64,000 nt of DNA, from positions 34,456,804-34,520,803 of the forward strand of contig JBBCBC010000001.1 of assembly GCA_037126765.1 (NCBI GenBank), read 5' to 3'. Source of the DNA: Stenogyne calaminthoides. Lineage: Eukaryota; Streptophyta; Magnoliopsida; Lamiales; Lamiaceae. The notes beneath the pieces were generated by a model. The model did not search any database. It had not been told where the DNA came from and saw only the letters and a list, made by a program, of their open reading frames with translations. Positions within the stretch are counted from its first letter, which is position 1. Every line of letters begins with the position of its first letter. Below, in pieces: positions 11,104 to 21,660 of the stretch. Both the position numbers and the translations under genes were made by a program.

Positions 11104-12435
11104 GTATTGAATGAGATGAAGAATATCGACACACAGTACGGAAAGATCTTCGCAAAGAGTGTCCCCACTAGCGGTTGGAAGAAGGAATCAATTTTCTTTC
11201 AATTGCCCTATTGGAAAGAGTTGTATGTTAGACACTTCATTGATCTAATGCACGTTGAGAAGAACATTTGTGCTAGCTTGCTCAACACTCTCCTAGCTGA
11301 TAAGAAGTCCAAGGATGGTTACAATGCAAGAATGGATATGATTGATATGGGAATAAGAGCAGAATTAAAACATGTGCCTAGAGAAAGGGCTCAACCGTTC
11401 TTACCTCCTGCTGCACACACCTTGTCCAAGAATGAGAGAAAAGAGTTACTTCAGCTGCTAAAGGATGCGAAAGTACCAGAGGGTTATTCCTCCAACATAC
11501 AGAGACTTATATCAGATGATGGCGTGAGACTGATGAATCTGAAATCGCATGACTATCATGTCATCATAGAGACTTTCTTGCCCATTGCAATACGTTCTAT
11601 CTTGCCTGAAAATGTGCGCATAACCATAACAAAGTTATGTTGGTTCTTCAAGGCAATGAGTAGCAAGGTCATAGATCCTAGAAAATTACTTGGTTTTTAG
11701 AGGCAGATTGTGAGGACTCTCTGTGAGCTTGAGATGTATTTCCCTCCACTATTTTTTGATATAATGGTTCACCTAACAGTTGATTTGGTACACGAGATAA
11801 GGATGTGTGGTCCTGCTCGTATGCAATAGATGTATGGTGTAGAGAGATATATGAAAGTGCTCAAAGGATATGTGATGAATAAGTCCAGGCCGGAGGGATG
11901 CATTGCAGAACGCTATTTAGTAGAAGAAGCAGTCGAGTACTGGTCTGAATTTATTCCGAATGTCGATGCAATTGGACTTCCGCCACACGGGTACACCAAT
12001 AGGATGGATGGTGAAGGCATTACCGGTGGTCAACCTGTAAGTGTTAGCATGGAGGAACTAACACGGATGCACTTGTGCGTACTTCACAATACGGTCGACG
12101 TGCTTTCTTTTATTGACCTGCACATGCGATCACTTGCTGAGAGGAATCCCACCAGAGATAGATCATGGATTGAAGTTGAGCACAATCACACGTTTGTTGA
12201 CTGGTTCAATGGTTATGTAGCAAATATGTTGTCACGGGAAACAAAATCAGTGAATGAAAGAGTTAAGTGGTTATCCAGAATGCCTGATAGACATGTGTAT
12301 TCATACAAGTGTTATCTTAACAACGGATACACATTTTATACCAGAGATCATGATGCCACAAGTACTATGCAGAATAGTGGAGTGTCCATTACTGCAACTG
12401 CAGTGGATCAATCAAATACTACTTACTTTGGACAT
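11104..12435 (+). pseudogene. TNP2-type CACTA transposase, middle part with DUF4218
   Basis: After the duplicated CGGAT the frame continues with VLNEMKNID and then FFQLPYWKELYVRHFIDLMH with VEKNIC, the characteristic block at the end of the transposase core. DUF4218 follows (LPIAIRSILPE, LCELEMYFPP, VERYMKVLKGYV, GCIAERYLVEEA). Two in-frame TAG stops, at 11698-11700 and 11827-11829, break the frame. The segment ends at GACAT (12431-12435), where the 16.2-kb retroelement is inserted. The following codon is found at 28685, in the same frame. Apart from the stops this part is well preserved, with no frameshift. Confidence 0.92.
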
Positions 12436-13989
12436 TGTTGGGATATTTTAGTTTTGATTAATTATGCCAAAACATTATCAACTTGTGTTTTTTGAAGCTA
12501 ATTTACAGATAACAAGTTGAGGGGGGAACTAAGAACAAGTTGAGGGGGAACTCATGAAATCGCATTTAAGATGATCGAGATTAGACGAGGTCATAGACGA
12601 GGCCGATCAAGATCGATGAGAAGGATGAGTTCCGAGCTAATCGGGCGCAGTAAACCGACCAGCAGCGCTTTTACGATGCGCTTTTATCAGAAAGAACCGA
12701 TCATCAGAGCGATATCAGAGTAACCGACATCAGAAAGCGCTGATACGCTTTTTTTCATGCAAAGATGTAGGACTGACCGATCAGTGAGCCGATCGATCAG
12801 TGACGTAATCGACCGATGAACAAAGAAAAATCAGTAAATCGCATCGATGAACAAAGAAAAATCAGTTCGTGAAATCGACCGATGAACAAGAAAAATCAGT
12901 TTGCGAACAAATTTCAAGAATCGATGAACAAAGAAATCAAAGATCGATGAACAAAGGATTTCAAAGACCGATGAATAGTGATTTCAAAGACACCGTAAAT
13001 CTACAGATCGATTTCAAATGACCGATCAAAGCGACCGTAATCGAAGCAATGAACAAGAATCCGCGAAAAGTCGACGATCCGCTATACACAAAAAGCAAAT
13101 GATCAATAAGAAGATAACAACATATATGGTCAGGACATAAAGCCGCAAAACAACAAAGGCAAAAGGACAAAGAAAAGCTGGAAGATTATTAGTATGGATT
13201 TGAATATTACTCTCCAACGGTAATATTCAAATCCACACTATAAATACATTGCACTAGCTTCAAAAGAAGCAGATGGAGGATCTGCAAGTGAAATTAAAAG
13301 CCAAATATTCAAGCAACTCCATTCAAGAACACAGAGCAAGAAATACACGCATATATTCAAAGTGTTCTACCCTAGATCTAAGCATAAATGCCATATCCTA
13401 AGCTTAGAGAGATTTTCCCATCCAAGATTGAGGCTAAACAAATGTAAGGGAAAATCTCACCCTAGTTGGAAACCAAACAAACCTTACCCAAATCAGTTTG
13501 ATAGGATAAGTTTGTAGGTGAGTGGGAACTCGATAAACATCTAAGCAATCCCGAAAGGGAGGGTCGGCAATCCCGTGAGGGAGATAAGTCCCGTTTGAGT
13601 GGGAACTCGATAAACATCTAAGCAATCCCGAAAGGGAGGGTCGGCAATCCCGTGAGGGTGATAAGTCCCGTTTGAGTGTGAACTCGGTAAACATCTATCG
13701 GCAATCCCGTGAGGGTGATAAGTCCCGTTGGTTAAGTTGGTTTAGTTGGTGCCCCATGAAGGGAAGAGTGGATGTAGGACGAGTTGTCCGAACCACTATA
13801 AAATTGTGTGTTCTTTACTGCTTTATGTTATTACTTGTCATATGCATTCGTTTATAAGCAAAACACACATCGTTCTTAAAAGCAAAAAAAAAATTGAAAT
13901 CACTCTGCCCTCACCCCTGTTTTTATATGCACCGAACTGAAACGTTTTGCTTCCGCACGTGCAAATGGGTTTTCAAAACGGGACCATCA
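12436..13989 (+). mobile_element. LTR a, family T (1,554 bp)
   Basis: It starts TGTTGGGATATTTTAG and ends GGACCATCA, two bases before a primer site. A 15-bp perfect palindrome and TATA box lie at 13196-13246. A 77-bp tandem repeat with units starting at 13521, 13598 and 13675 lies downstream. The motif GAACCACTATAA typical of these LTRs is near 13792-13803. It is very similar to LTR b, with small indels. Confidence 0.92.
13196..13246 (+). promoter_or_regulatory. LTR a promoter: perfect palindrome, TCCAACGG and TATA box
   Basis: GGATTTGAATATTAC (13196-13210) and GTAATATTCAAATCC (13220-13234) are perfect 15-bp inverted arms around the loop TCTCCAACG. The loop and the first base of the second arm form TCCAACGG (13213-13220). 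TATAAATA follows at 13239-13246. Confidence 0.7.
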
Positions 13990-14198
13990 ATTGGTATCAG
14001 AGCGGGTTGTTCAAAAGGTCACTGTTTTTCAATGTGGATTTCTGAACTGATACCATCAATTGGTATCAGAGCGGGAGTTCAAACGCTCACAACTTTTCAA
14101 AGTGACCACCGAATCGATCTTTTAAATCAAAACCCGATCTCTCGTAAAAGTGCATATATTTTAATGTTTTAAGGCCATTATCAAAAAAAAAGGGAAAT
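13990..14198 (+). mobile_element. 209-bp T mini-internal domain: two primer sites and a purine tract
   Basis: The domain holds TGGTATCAGAGC at 13992-14003 and again at 14061-14072, each followed by GGG, and a purine tract (14184-14197, A-run then GGGAAA) directly before LTR b. There is no coding capacity. The two primer sites sit in an imperfect duplicated unit of about 69 bp. The minus-strand copy at 61595-61824 has the same plan, so this is a family trait and not a chance deletion. Such an element would need enzymes from another copia element. Confidence 0.88.
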
Positions 14199-15708
14199 TG
14201 TTGGGATATTTTAGTTTTGATTAATTATGCCAAAACATTATCAACTTGTGTTTCTTGGAAGCTAATTTACGTATAACAAGTTGAGGGGGAAACTAAGAAC
14301 AAGTTGAGGGGAACTCATGAAATCGCATTTAAGATGATCGAGATCGACGAGGTCATGACGAGGCCGATCAAGATCGATGAGAAGGATGAGTTCCGAGCTA
14401 ACCGGCGTCTGTAAACCGACCCGCAATGCGCTTTTCTAATGCAACGATCATCAGAAGCCGACATCAGAAGTAACCGACATCGTGAGCGCTTTATGCGCTT
14501 TTGCTCATGCATCAGATCGAAGGCGACTGACCGATCAAAGAGCCGATCGATCAAAGACTGTAAATCGAGACCGATGAACAAGAAAAAATCAGTTCGTGAA
14601 ATCAGACCGATGAACAAAGAAAAATCAGTTCGGAAATCGGACCGATGAACAAAAAAATCAGTTCCGATGAACAAAGGATTTCAAGAATCGATGAACAAAG
14701 ATTTCAAAGATCGATGAACAAAGTGATTTCAAAGATCGATGAATAGTGATTTCAAAGACACCGTAAATCTACTGATCGATTTCAATGACCGGATCAAAGC
14801 GACCAGAATCGAATGAACAATGAATCCCATGAAATGATCGATCCGTTAGACACACAAAAAAGCAAAATGATCAATAAGAAGATAACAACATATATGGATG
14901 TGTCATAAAAAGTCGCAAAACAACAAAGGCAAAAGGACAAAGAAAAGCTGGAAGATTATTAGTATGGATTTGAATATTACTCTCCAACGGTAATATTCAA
15001 ATCCACACTATAAATACATTGCACTAGCTTCAAAAGAAGCAGATGGAGGATCTGCAAGTGAAATTAAAAGCCAAATATTCAAGGAACTCCATTCAAGAAC
15101 ACAGAGCAAGAAATACACGCATATATTCAAAGTGTTCTACCCTAGATCTAAGCATAAATGCCATATCCTAAGCTTAGAGAGATTTTCCCATCCTTAAGCA
15201 TTGAGGCTAAACAAATGTAAGGGAAAATCTCACCCTAGTTGGAAACCAAACAACCTTATACCCAAACCAAATTGGTAGGTTAAGTTTGTAGGTTGAGTGT
15301 GAACTCGGTAAACATCTAAAGAATCCCGAAAGGGAGGGTCGGCAATCCCGTGAGGGTGATAAGTCCCGCTTGAGTGTGAACTCGGTAACATCTAGCAATC
15401 CCGAAAGGGAGGGTCGGCAATCCCGTGAGGGTGATAAGTCCCGCTGGTTAAGTTGGTTAAGTTGGTGCCCCATGAAGGGAAGAGTGGATGTAGGGACGAG
15501 TTGTCCGAACCACTATAAATCTTGTGTGTTCTTTATCGCTTTTATGTTATTACTTGTCATATGCATTCGCTTTATAAAGCATAACACACACATGAGCTTA
15601 AAAGCAAAAAAATTGAATCACTCGCCTCACCCTGCTTTTTTATATGCACCGAATCAAACGCTTTTGCTTCCGCGACGTGCAAATGGGTTTTCAAAAGCAG
15701 GACCATCA
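14199..15708 (+). mobile_element. LTR b, family T (1,510 bp)
   Basis: It has the same start and end as LTR a and the same palindrome, TATA box and 77-bp repeat (two units from about 15296). It serves both as the 3' LTR of the mini element and as the apparent 5' LTR of the full internal domain that follows. Scattered differences from LTR a include several at CAG/CTG sites. Confidence 0.92.
14966..15016 (+). promoter_or_regulatory. LTR b promoter: palindrome, TCCAACGG and TATA box
   Basis: The 15-bp inverted arms lie at 14966-14980 and 14990-15004, with TCCAACGG at 14983-14990 and TATAAATA at 15009-15016. The arrangement is identical to LTR a. Confidence 0.7.
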
Positions 15709-15710
15709 AT

Positions 15711-15724
15711 TGGTATCGAGCGGG
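15711..15724 (+). other. primer binding site of the full-length internal domain
   Basis: TGGTATCGAGCGGG follows LTR b after the two bases AT. It differs from TGGTATCAGAGC at the CAG position, the kind of change seen across the window. Only one primer site is present here, unlike the mini-internal domain. Confidence 0.82.
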
Positions 15725-15829
15725 TTGGTTCTTCCGACCAATCGACTGTGTCATTGTGGTCAATCAAATCGATCTTGAAAAACCATTTTTAAAAAAAAAA
15801 ACTCATTAATTTTCCAAAATCACTCAAAG

Positions 15830-17000
15830 ATGGATAACACGTCCGGTATGTATCATGATCCGCCGGTTCTCAATTGATGAGTATGCGATTGGGCCATATA
15901 TATGTCCAACCATCTAGGCTCGACAAGGCGTAATGATGGAAGTCATCGAGAGAGGACCCATCATCATTTACTACGACAATCCTGCAATGGGAGGAGATCC
16001 GCACTTTCCCACGCGAAGTCTTGTACTTAAAAAGCCAAATACGATGGACACGTAAGAAAGAAAAATCATATACTGGACACCATTGCAAGACATATCATCA
16101 TGAAGACAATGGATAAGGTCACCAAAGAGAAGATTAAGTATCTCAAATCATGAAAAGCAATGTGGGATACTCGCCGAGATCTGCGAGGGAAATGAATGAT
16201 AAAAGACAAACCGCCTTCAAGCCGAACCGGTGAAGTTCGAGAAACCAAGATGTCGCCAACGAAACCATCAACGAACTCGATGGAAGAATTACAATGTCTA
16301 TAAACAAGCTTCGAGAACTTGGTAGAGAGATGTCCGATAAAGATATCAACTATAAGATCCTAAGGTCTCTCACCAAGAAGTGGGACATGAAGGTCACGGT
16401 AAATCAAAGATTGCCGACATTTCAAGAATGAAACCTAGTAGCTTGTTCTTGAGTCTTAAAGCTCACGAGTTCGACCGATTGAAAGAGGTCAAGCCGATGA
16501 AGACGAGGTCCCCGCTAAACCTCGACTTCAAAAATCGGGCCAGCTTTCAAGGCAACCGTAGCAGAACAAAGGCCAATGAACCCATTGGAAATATATTAAG
16601 TCAAAGGTAATAGATCGCGTTGCTTACTGGGAAGCTTGAGAAGTCGATATACAACTTGGTAAGTATCGAAGATTCTATAAGGACTATCAACATAGCCGAG
16701 GATCGAGATAGGAGATCGCATAATAGATCTCCGAAGAACCGAATCCGATGATCGGAGGGATCACAGAGATGAAAGGGAAAGAGATAGTCGACGGAGGAAG
16801 GAAGAGATAACCAATCGATAGAAGAAACTCGACTACTATCGAAAAGGGAAATCACCGATAGGTCAAACAGATGAGTGATTCACCCGAAGGAAAGGAACGG
16901 TGGATCCGTGAGCGTTTTAATCGGTGAGAAGCCAAATCACTATAGCACGATCGCCTGCACTCGACGCCGAGAGAGAGGGAAGAAAAGAGGAACAAAAGAG
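15830..17000 (+). pseudogene. copia gag of the 12436-28679 element
   Basis: A start at 15830 (MDNTSG) follows a 100-bp leader. The gag core is recognisable at about 16240-16400 through NETINELDGRI and KILRSLTKKWDMKV, which parallel the family S gag. A remnant zinc knuckle (GEKPNHYSTIAC) is near 16918-16960. The frame is interrupted many times and the region is rich in TCG/CGA triplets. Gag would form the packaging particle. Sequence distance from family S gag is considerable, so this is a separate lineage. Confidence 0.72.
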
Positions 17001-18420
17001 AGCAACGGTATAGAGACGTAAGAGCTATGGTTGCCGATACGTCAGAATCGACGATTCTATCCCCTCCGAGGACTCCGGATACCCTCTCAGAGAAGACTTC
17101 ACCGACAAGAAGGGTTGCCGACTTTCTATGAAAATGAAGATCCGATATTCTCGCCGACGATAATGAACTCGCCTCGATGGCCGTGGAGGACCAAATTCGA
17201 GGTAACCTCCAAAACCCCTTCGCTCGCTTTACACCGCTATCATTAGCACACCGCCGGGAGATTGACCAAAATCTACTCGAGCAATTGCTTGAAGATCTCT
17301 CCAATGCAAGAGAAACTTATGCTATTGTGGAAGCCGAGAATGATAAGCCGAGGATCGAAATAATCACTTTGTCAAGAAAAAATGATCTCGGAAAAACCTT
17401 CAACTTAGATCAAATTTAAATCGCTTTCGGAAGGTAATCGAGGAATTTAAAATTCTCGGTTAAAGCTTCGATCGTGAAAAGCAGATCAAAGAACGTATGG
17501 AAATTAACAGACAAAGAAGTCGATGACTTCAAAATCTTGCAAGCGAAATTCGATGAGCTATTCCGAATGCATGAAAGTCCGAAATCCTCCGAGGATAATC
17601 ACAGAAGAAAATAGATGTTTTTTCAAAATCATCTCAAACCGCTAAAGACATAAACGCCTATTTTCGAGTAAAGATTGATAAGGAGGGACTTGGCTATGAG
17701 AAACCCTCCACATCCTCAAAAGCCCCGATCGATTCATCTCGGAAAGGTGTAATCGCATTTAATTTCAAAAAAGATACACCAAAAGCTAAACTTGTATCTA
17801 ATAGGGTAAGAGACCATTTGAGCAAAGGCAAGTGCCTAACCGTAAAGGGAAATGAAATGGACCCCAACCGGTAAAGCATCACCGAGGAATCAACGGAAGA
17901 ACCCAAATTTTTTTCCGAAGAAACCTCAACCTCGATCAACAGATCGAATCGAAAAAAAGACAACCTACAAAAGGAAGTCTAATCGAGACCTACCAAGGTC
18001 ACCGCCTAATAAGCATGCTTCGTAAACCGCGAAAACCATCTATGCGAAAAGGATATGAATCTTTTGATGGTAGCAAATGTATCTACCCCTATAGTCGAAA
18101 TTTAGGGTTACCGCAGACCAACCACAATCGATAAAAAGAAGACAAACCGAAAAGGTAAATCATAAGTCTTCTAAGTCATCCAAGGTTCACACAAGTAATC
18201 ATACAAATCGGAAAGCATATGAGGATAAGTATGATTATGTTGACAGTATGGGAGACAAATCAGCCTTCTCGATCCGACCGATCACCATAGAAGTGCTCGC
18301 TTTGTATGGATCCCCAAATCCAAACCTAACCCCTCGGGACCCAATCCGAAAGGGGTACCTAAACCTCGATCCGATTGCGTGTTCGCGCGGGTCCGCCAAC
18401 AAAGGAGGTGTGCAAACAAC
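17001..18420 (+). pseudogene. gag-protease linker of the 12436-28679 element
   Basis: Only short frames remain. One at 17177-17419 encodes a charged, helix-prone stretch (EQLLEDLSNARETYAIVEAE) suggesting the coiled-coil linker that follows the zinc knuckle in these elements. Around 18320-18370 a WIPKSKP-like segment precedes the protease. Function beyond a linker cannot be assigned. Confidence 0.5.
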
Positions 18421-21400
18421 TATCCGGGTACATCGATAGTGGATGCTCAAGGCACATGACCGAAGCAAACATCTCCTCGCCTCCTACATAGAAATGTAAA
18501 GGCCAGCGGTACTCTTTTCGGTGATGATAACTTTGGTTATACCAAAGGGTTCTAACCTTAGAGAATGATGATGTACAAGTAATCGAGTCTCGTATGTCGA
18601 AGGTCCGGGCACAACCTATTATCGGTTTCACAATTCATGACAACGGATTCAAAGTTGAGTTCTCGATCGATCAATGCACTATCAAGAATCGAGTCACTCA
18701 ATGATATTGCTAACCGGTTCAAGAAAAGGGACGATCTACACAAATTGATTGGAACAAATGTCCAAGAAATGCATGCTCGATTGTTAAGAGTTCCAAAAGT
18801 AGCGAAATGGCTCGCACAAAAAGAATGAGCCATCCGAACTTTAAAACTCTTAATAAGATAGCTAGGATGTCTCTAGTAGAAGGACTTCCGAATGAAGTGT
18901 TCTCAAAGGATCGATATGTATTTGCGTGTCGGAAGGAAAACAGTCAAAGCTTCATTCAAAGGAATTTCCGGACCAAAGATCCAAAGAGAGTAATCGCAAA
19001 TTGCTTCATATGGATCTGTTTGGACCAGGTTACACCCGGGCCTCAACGGACGCGAAATACACTCGTAATCGTGGATGACTACTCCAAGTTTACCCGGGTT
19101 ATATTCTTACATAAGAAGAATGAGACGACAACCAAGATACCCGAAATGCTAAGAAGATTACAAAATGAGAAGGGTGTCGGCAGAGTAAAAATCGATCGAT
19201 AAAGGTACGCAATTTCAACTCCTTTATTACCGATTTTTGCTCTAAGTTTGGTATACTGACATGAAACATCACCATGAGGACGCCACAAATGTAATGGAGT
19301 AAATGAACGGAGAAATGTAACTCTCAAAGAAGTTCGCCGAACAATGTTAATGAACATGCGATACCAAACCGTTTCTCAAGGTATAATCAACACCGCATGC
19401 CATACGCAGTAATGTATGTCTCCCCGACTAAGGCTCACTACAAAACACCCTATGAATCGTGGGAAGGGCGTAAAACCTCGTGTTTCTTACTTCCATGTTT
19501 TTTTTTTAAGTGCAAGTGTTTCATACACAACAATGGGAAAAGTCGTTGAAGACCTTTGAGGCTAAGTCCGATGAGGGTATATTTCTAGGGTATTCCTCAT
19601 CTAGCAAAGCCTTCGTGGTCTACAACAAACGAACCTTTGTTGTGGAAGAAACACCCCATGTAGCCTTTGATGAAGCATCTTCGATCAAGAGAAATCACCT
19701 CGTAATCGAAGAAGTACCGATCTACCGTAACCTCGATATTCGTAAAACGGATCGCCTAACGATCAAGGAAAAGGATCGAAATCAGATCAATTTACATTCC
19801 AGATCTAGCTGATTCACCGGATCAATCGATCCTAAGGTACGAACAACCGCCGATGAAAAAGTCGATTCAAATTGAGATAAGAAGAATCGAACCATCCGGC
19901 TCGTGGGGAACTTCTGTTCTTCTCGCAATGGACATCGGCACATGATGATTCCAACATCACCGAGACTTGTTCTTATCAAGTGGACCATAACCTCGCACCA
20001 CTCCCAATCACTAGTAATAAGATTTTATCGAAACGGACGATGTTCTCAAAACCGACGCAAATCGTAATGCGATGACTGATAACCACCATCCAACCGATCG
20101 ATAATTGGAGACCCGTCTCGATAAAATTAAAACTAGACATCGATTGGTGAAAGTGCCATGTATTGTTTATCCGGTTATGAAGGAACCAACTACAATCGAG
20201 GAAGCATTACAAGACGCAAAACCGGATTCTAGCCATGCGCAGGAGGAGCCGAACAGCTTCGAGAGAAATGAAGTTTGGGAACTAGTAGATGCACCAAGTC
20301 ATCAAGACGTAATTGGCACGAAATGGATCTTCAAGAACAAGAGAGATGAGAAAAATGTTATCACCGTAAATAAGGCAAGACTTGTTGCTAAGGGGTATTC
20401 ACAATCGTAAGGAATTGATTACGATGAGACCTTTGCACCGCCGCCGCCTTTGAAGCCATTCGGTCAAGCTTTCGCTTATGCTTCCCACAGAGGGTTCATC
20501 GTGTATCGATGGACGAAAAGAGTGCTTTCTTAAACGGGTACTAGCGGAGGAAGTTTATGTCGAACAACCTCCGTGCTTTGAAAAGGGCAACCAAGTGTAT
20601 CGCTTTAAGAAAAGCTCTTTATGGTTCAAACAGTTCATGAGCCCGGTATGATACACTCTCTCGCTTCTTGATCGAAAGTGGGTTCACTAAAGGAACAAAG
20701 GGATGTAACCTTATTCGCAATAGAAGATGGAGAAGATATTCGATGGTTCGATTTACGTGATCGACATCATCTTCGGATCTCCTAACAAGAGCCTATGTGA
20801 AAGATTCAAAGAACCGATGCAAGGGAAATTCGAGATGTCCATGATGGGTCGATGAATTACTTTCTAGGTCTCCAAGTTAAACAAAGTTCGGCGGGATATT
20901 CATCTCGCCAAGCAAAGTACACTAGAATCTTTTGGCTAAGTTTGGAATTCAAAATAGTAAGGAAGCCAAAATTCCTATGATGACCGGATTCAAGATGGAT
21001 CCGTAGATGAGGCCGGTCGAAAAACAAATCGAGAAGGAATATAGGGCTCTCATTGATCTTTATTATACCCGACCGCCAAAGCAGACCGATATCACTTTCG
21101 CAGTAGGGTGTATGTGCGATTTTTCGTGCAAATCCAATGATCACCACCTAGAAGCGAATTAAGCGGATTCTTAAGTATCTCAAGGAACAATAAACCTTGG
21201 TTTATTTTACCCATCGATGATAATCTAGAGCTTAGTGGGTATTCTCGATTCGATTATGGAGGTTGCAAGATCGACGTAAAATCAACCTCGAACATGTCGA
21301 TTCTTAGGAAGTAAACCGATCTCGTGGTTTTCAAAGAAGCAAACATCGCTTCGCGACATCAACAACCGAAGGTAATATATGGTCGGGGAAGTCGTTGTTC

Positions 21401-21660
21401 CTAACTACTCGCTCACCAAGAAATGAGGGATTACAACATTGTAGCTAAGAACGTACCTATATTCTGTGACAGTAATAGTGCTATTGCAATCACTCAGAAT
21501 CCGGTTCTACATACAAGATGCAAGCATGTGGATGTCAGACACCACTTCATAAGAGATCACGTTGAAAAGAAGAATATCAGAATGGAAAAGATTCATAATC
21601 GATATACGTATATTGATATTCTAACCAAGCCACTAGTCGAGATCGATTCGTGAGATTTAT
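18421..21660 (+). pseudogene. copia pol: protease, integrase, RT, RNase H
   Basis: Protease: YIDSGCSRHMTEA near 18429-18467 keeps the D-S-G active site. GAG_pre-integrase: RMSHPNFKTLNKIARM at 18815-18870. Integrase: TLVIVDDYSKFTRVIF at 19060-19115 and a remnant of the NGV.ERRN block near 19290-19320. Reverse transcriptase: NEVWELVDAPS, GTKWIFKNKRDE and ARLVAKGYSQ at 20265-20410. The YVDD block near 20754 reads YVIDIIFGSPN, so one catalytic Asp appears lost. RNase H: CDSNSAIAITQNPVLHTRCK at 21463-21525, ending about 21653. Frameshifts and stops are frequent up to 21400, after which the sequence is much cleaner. Confidence 0.85.

Noticed and set aside
13992..14072. tRNA gene fragment
   Set aside because: TGGTATCAGAGC is the retroelement primer site beside an LTR end. 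No tRNA fold or anticodon arm accompanies it.
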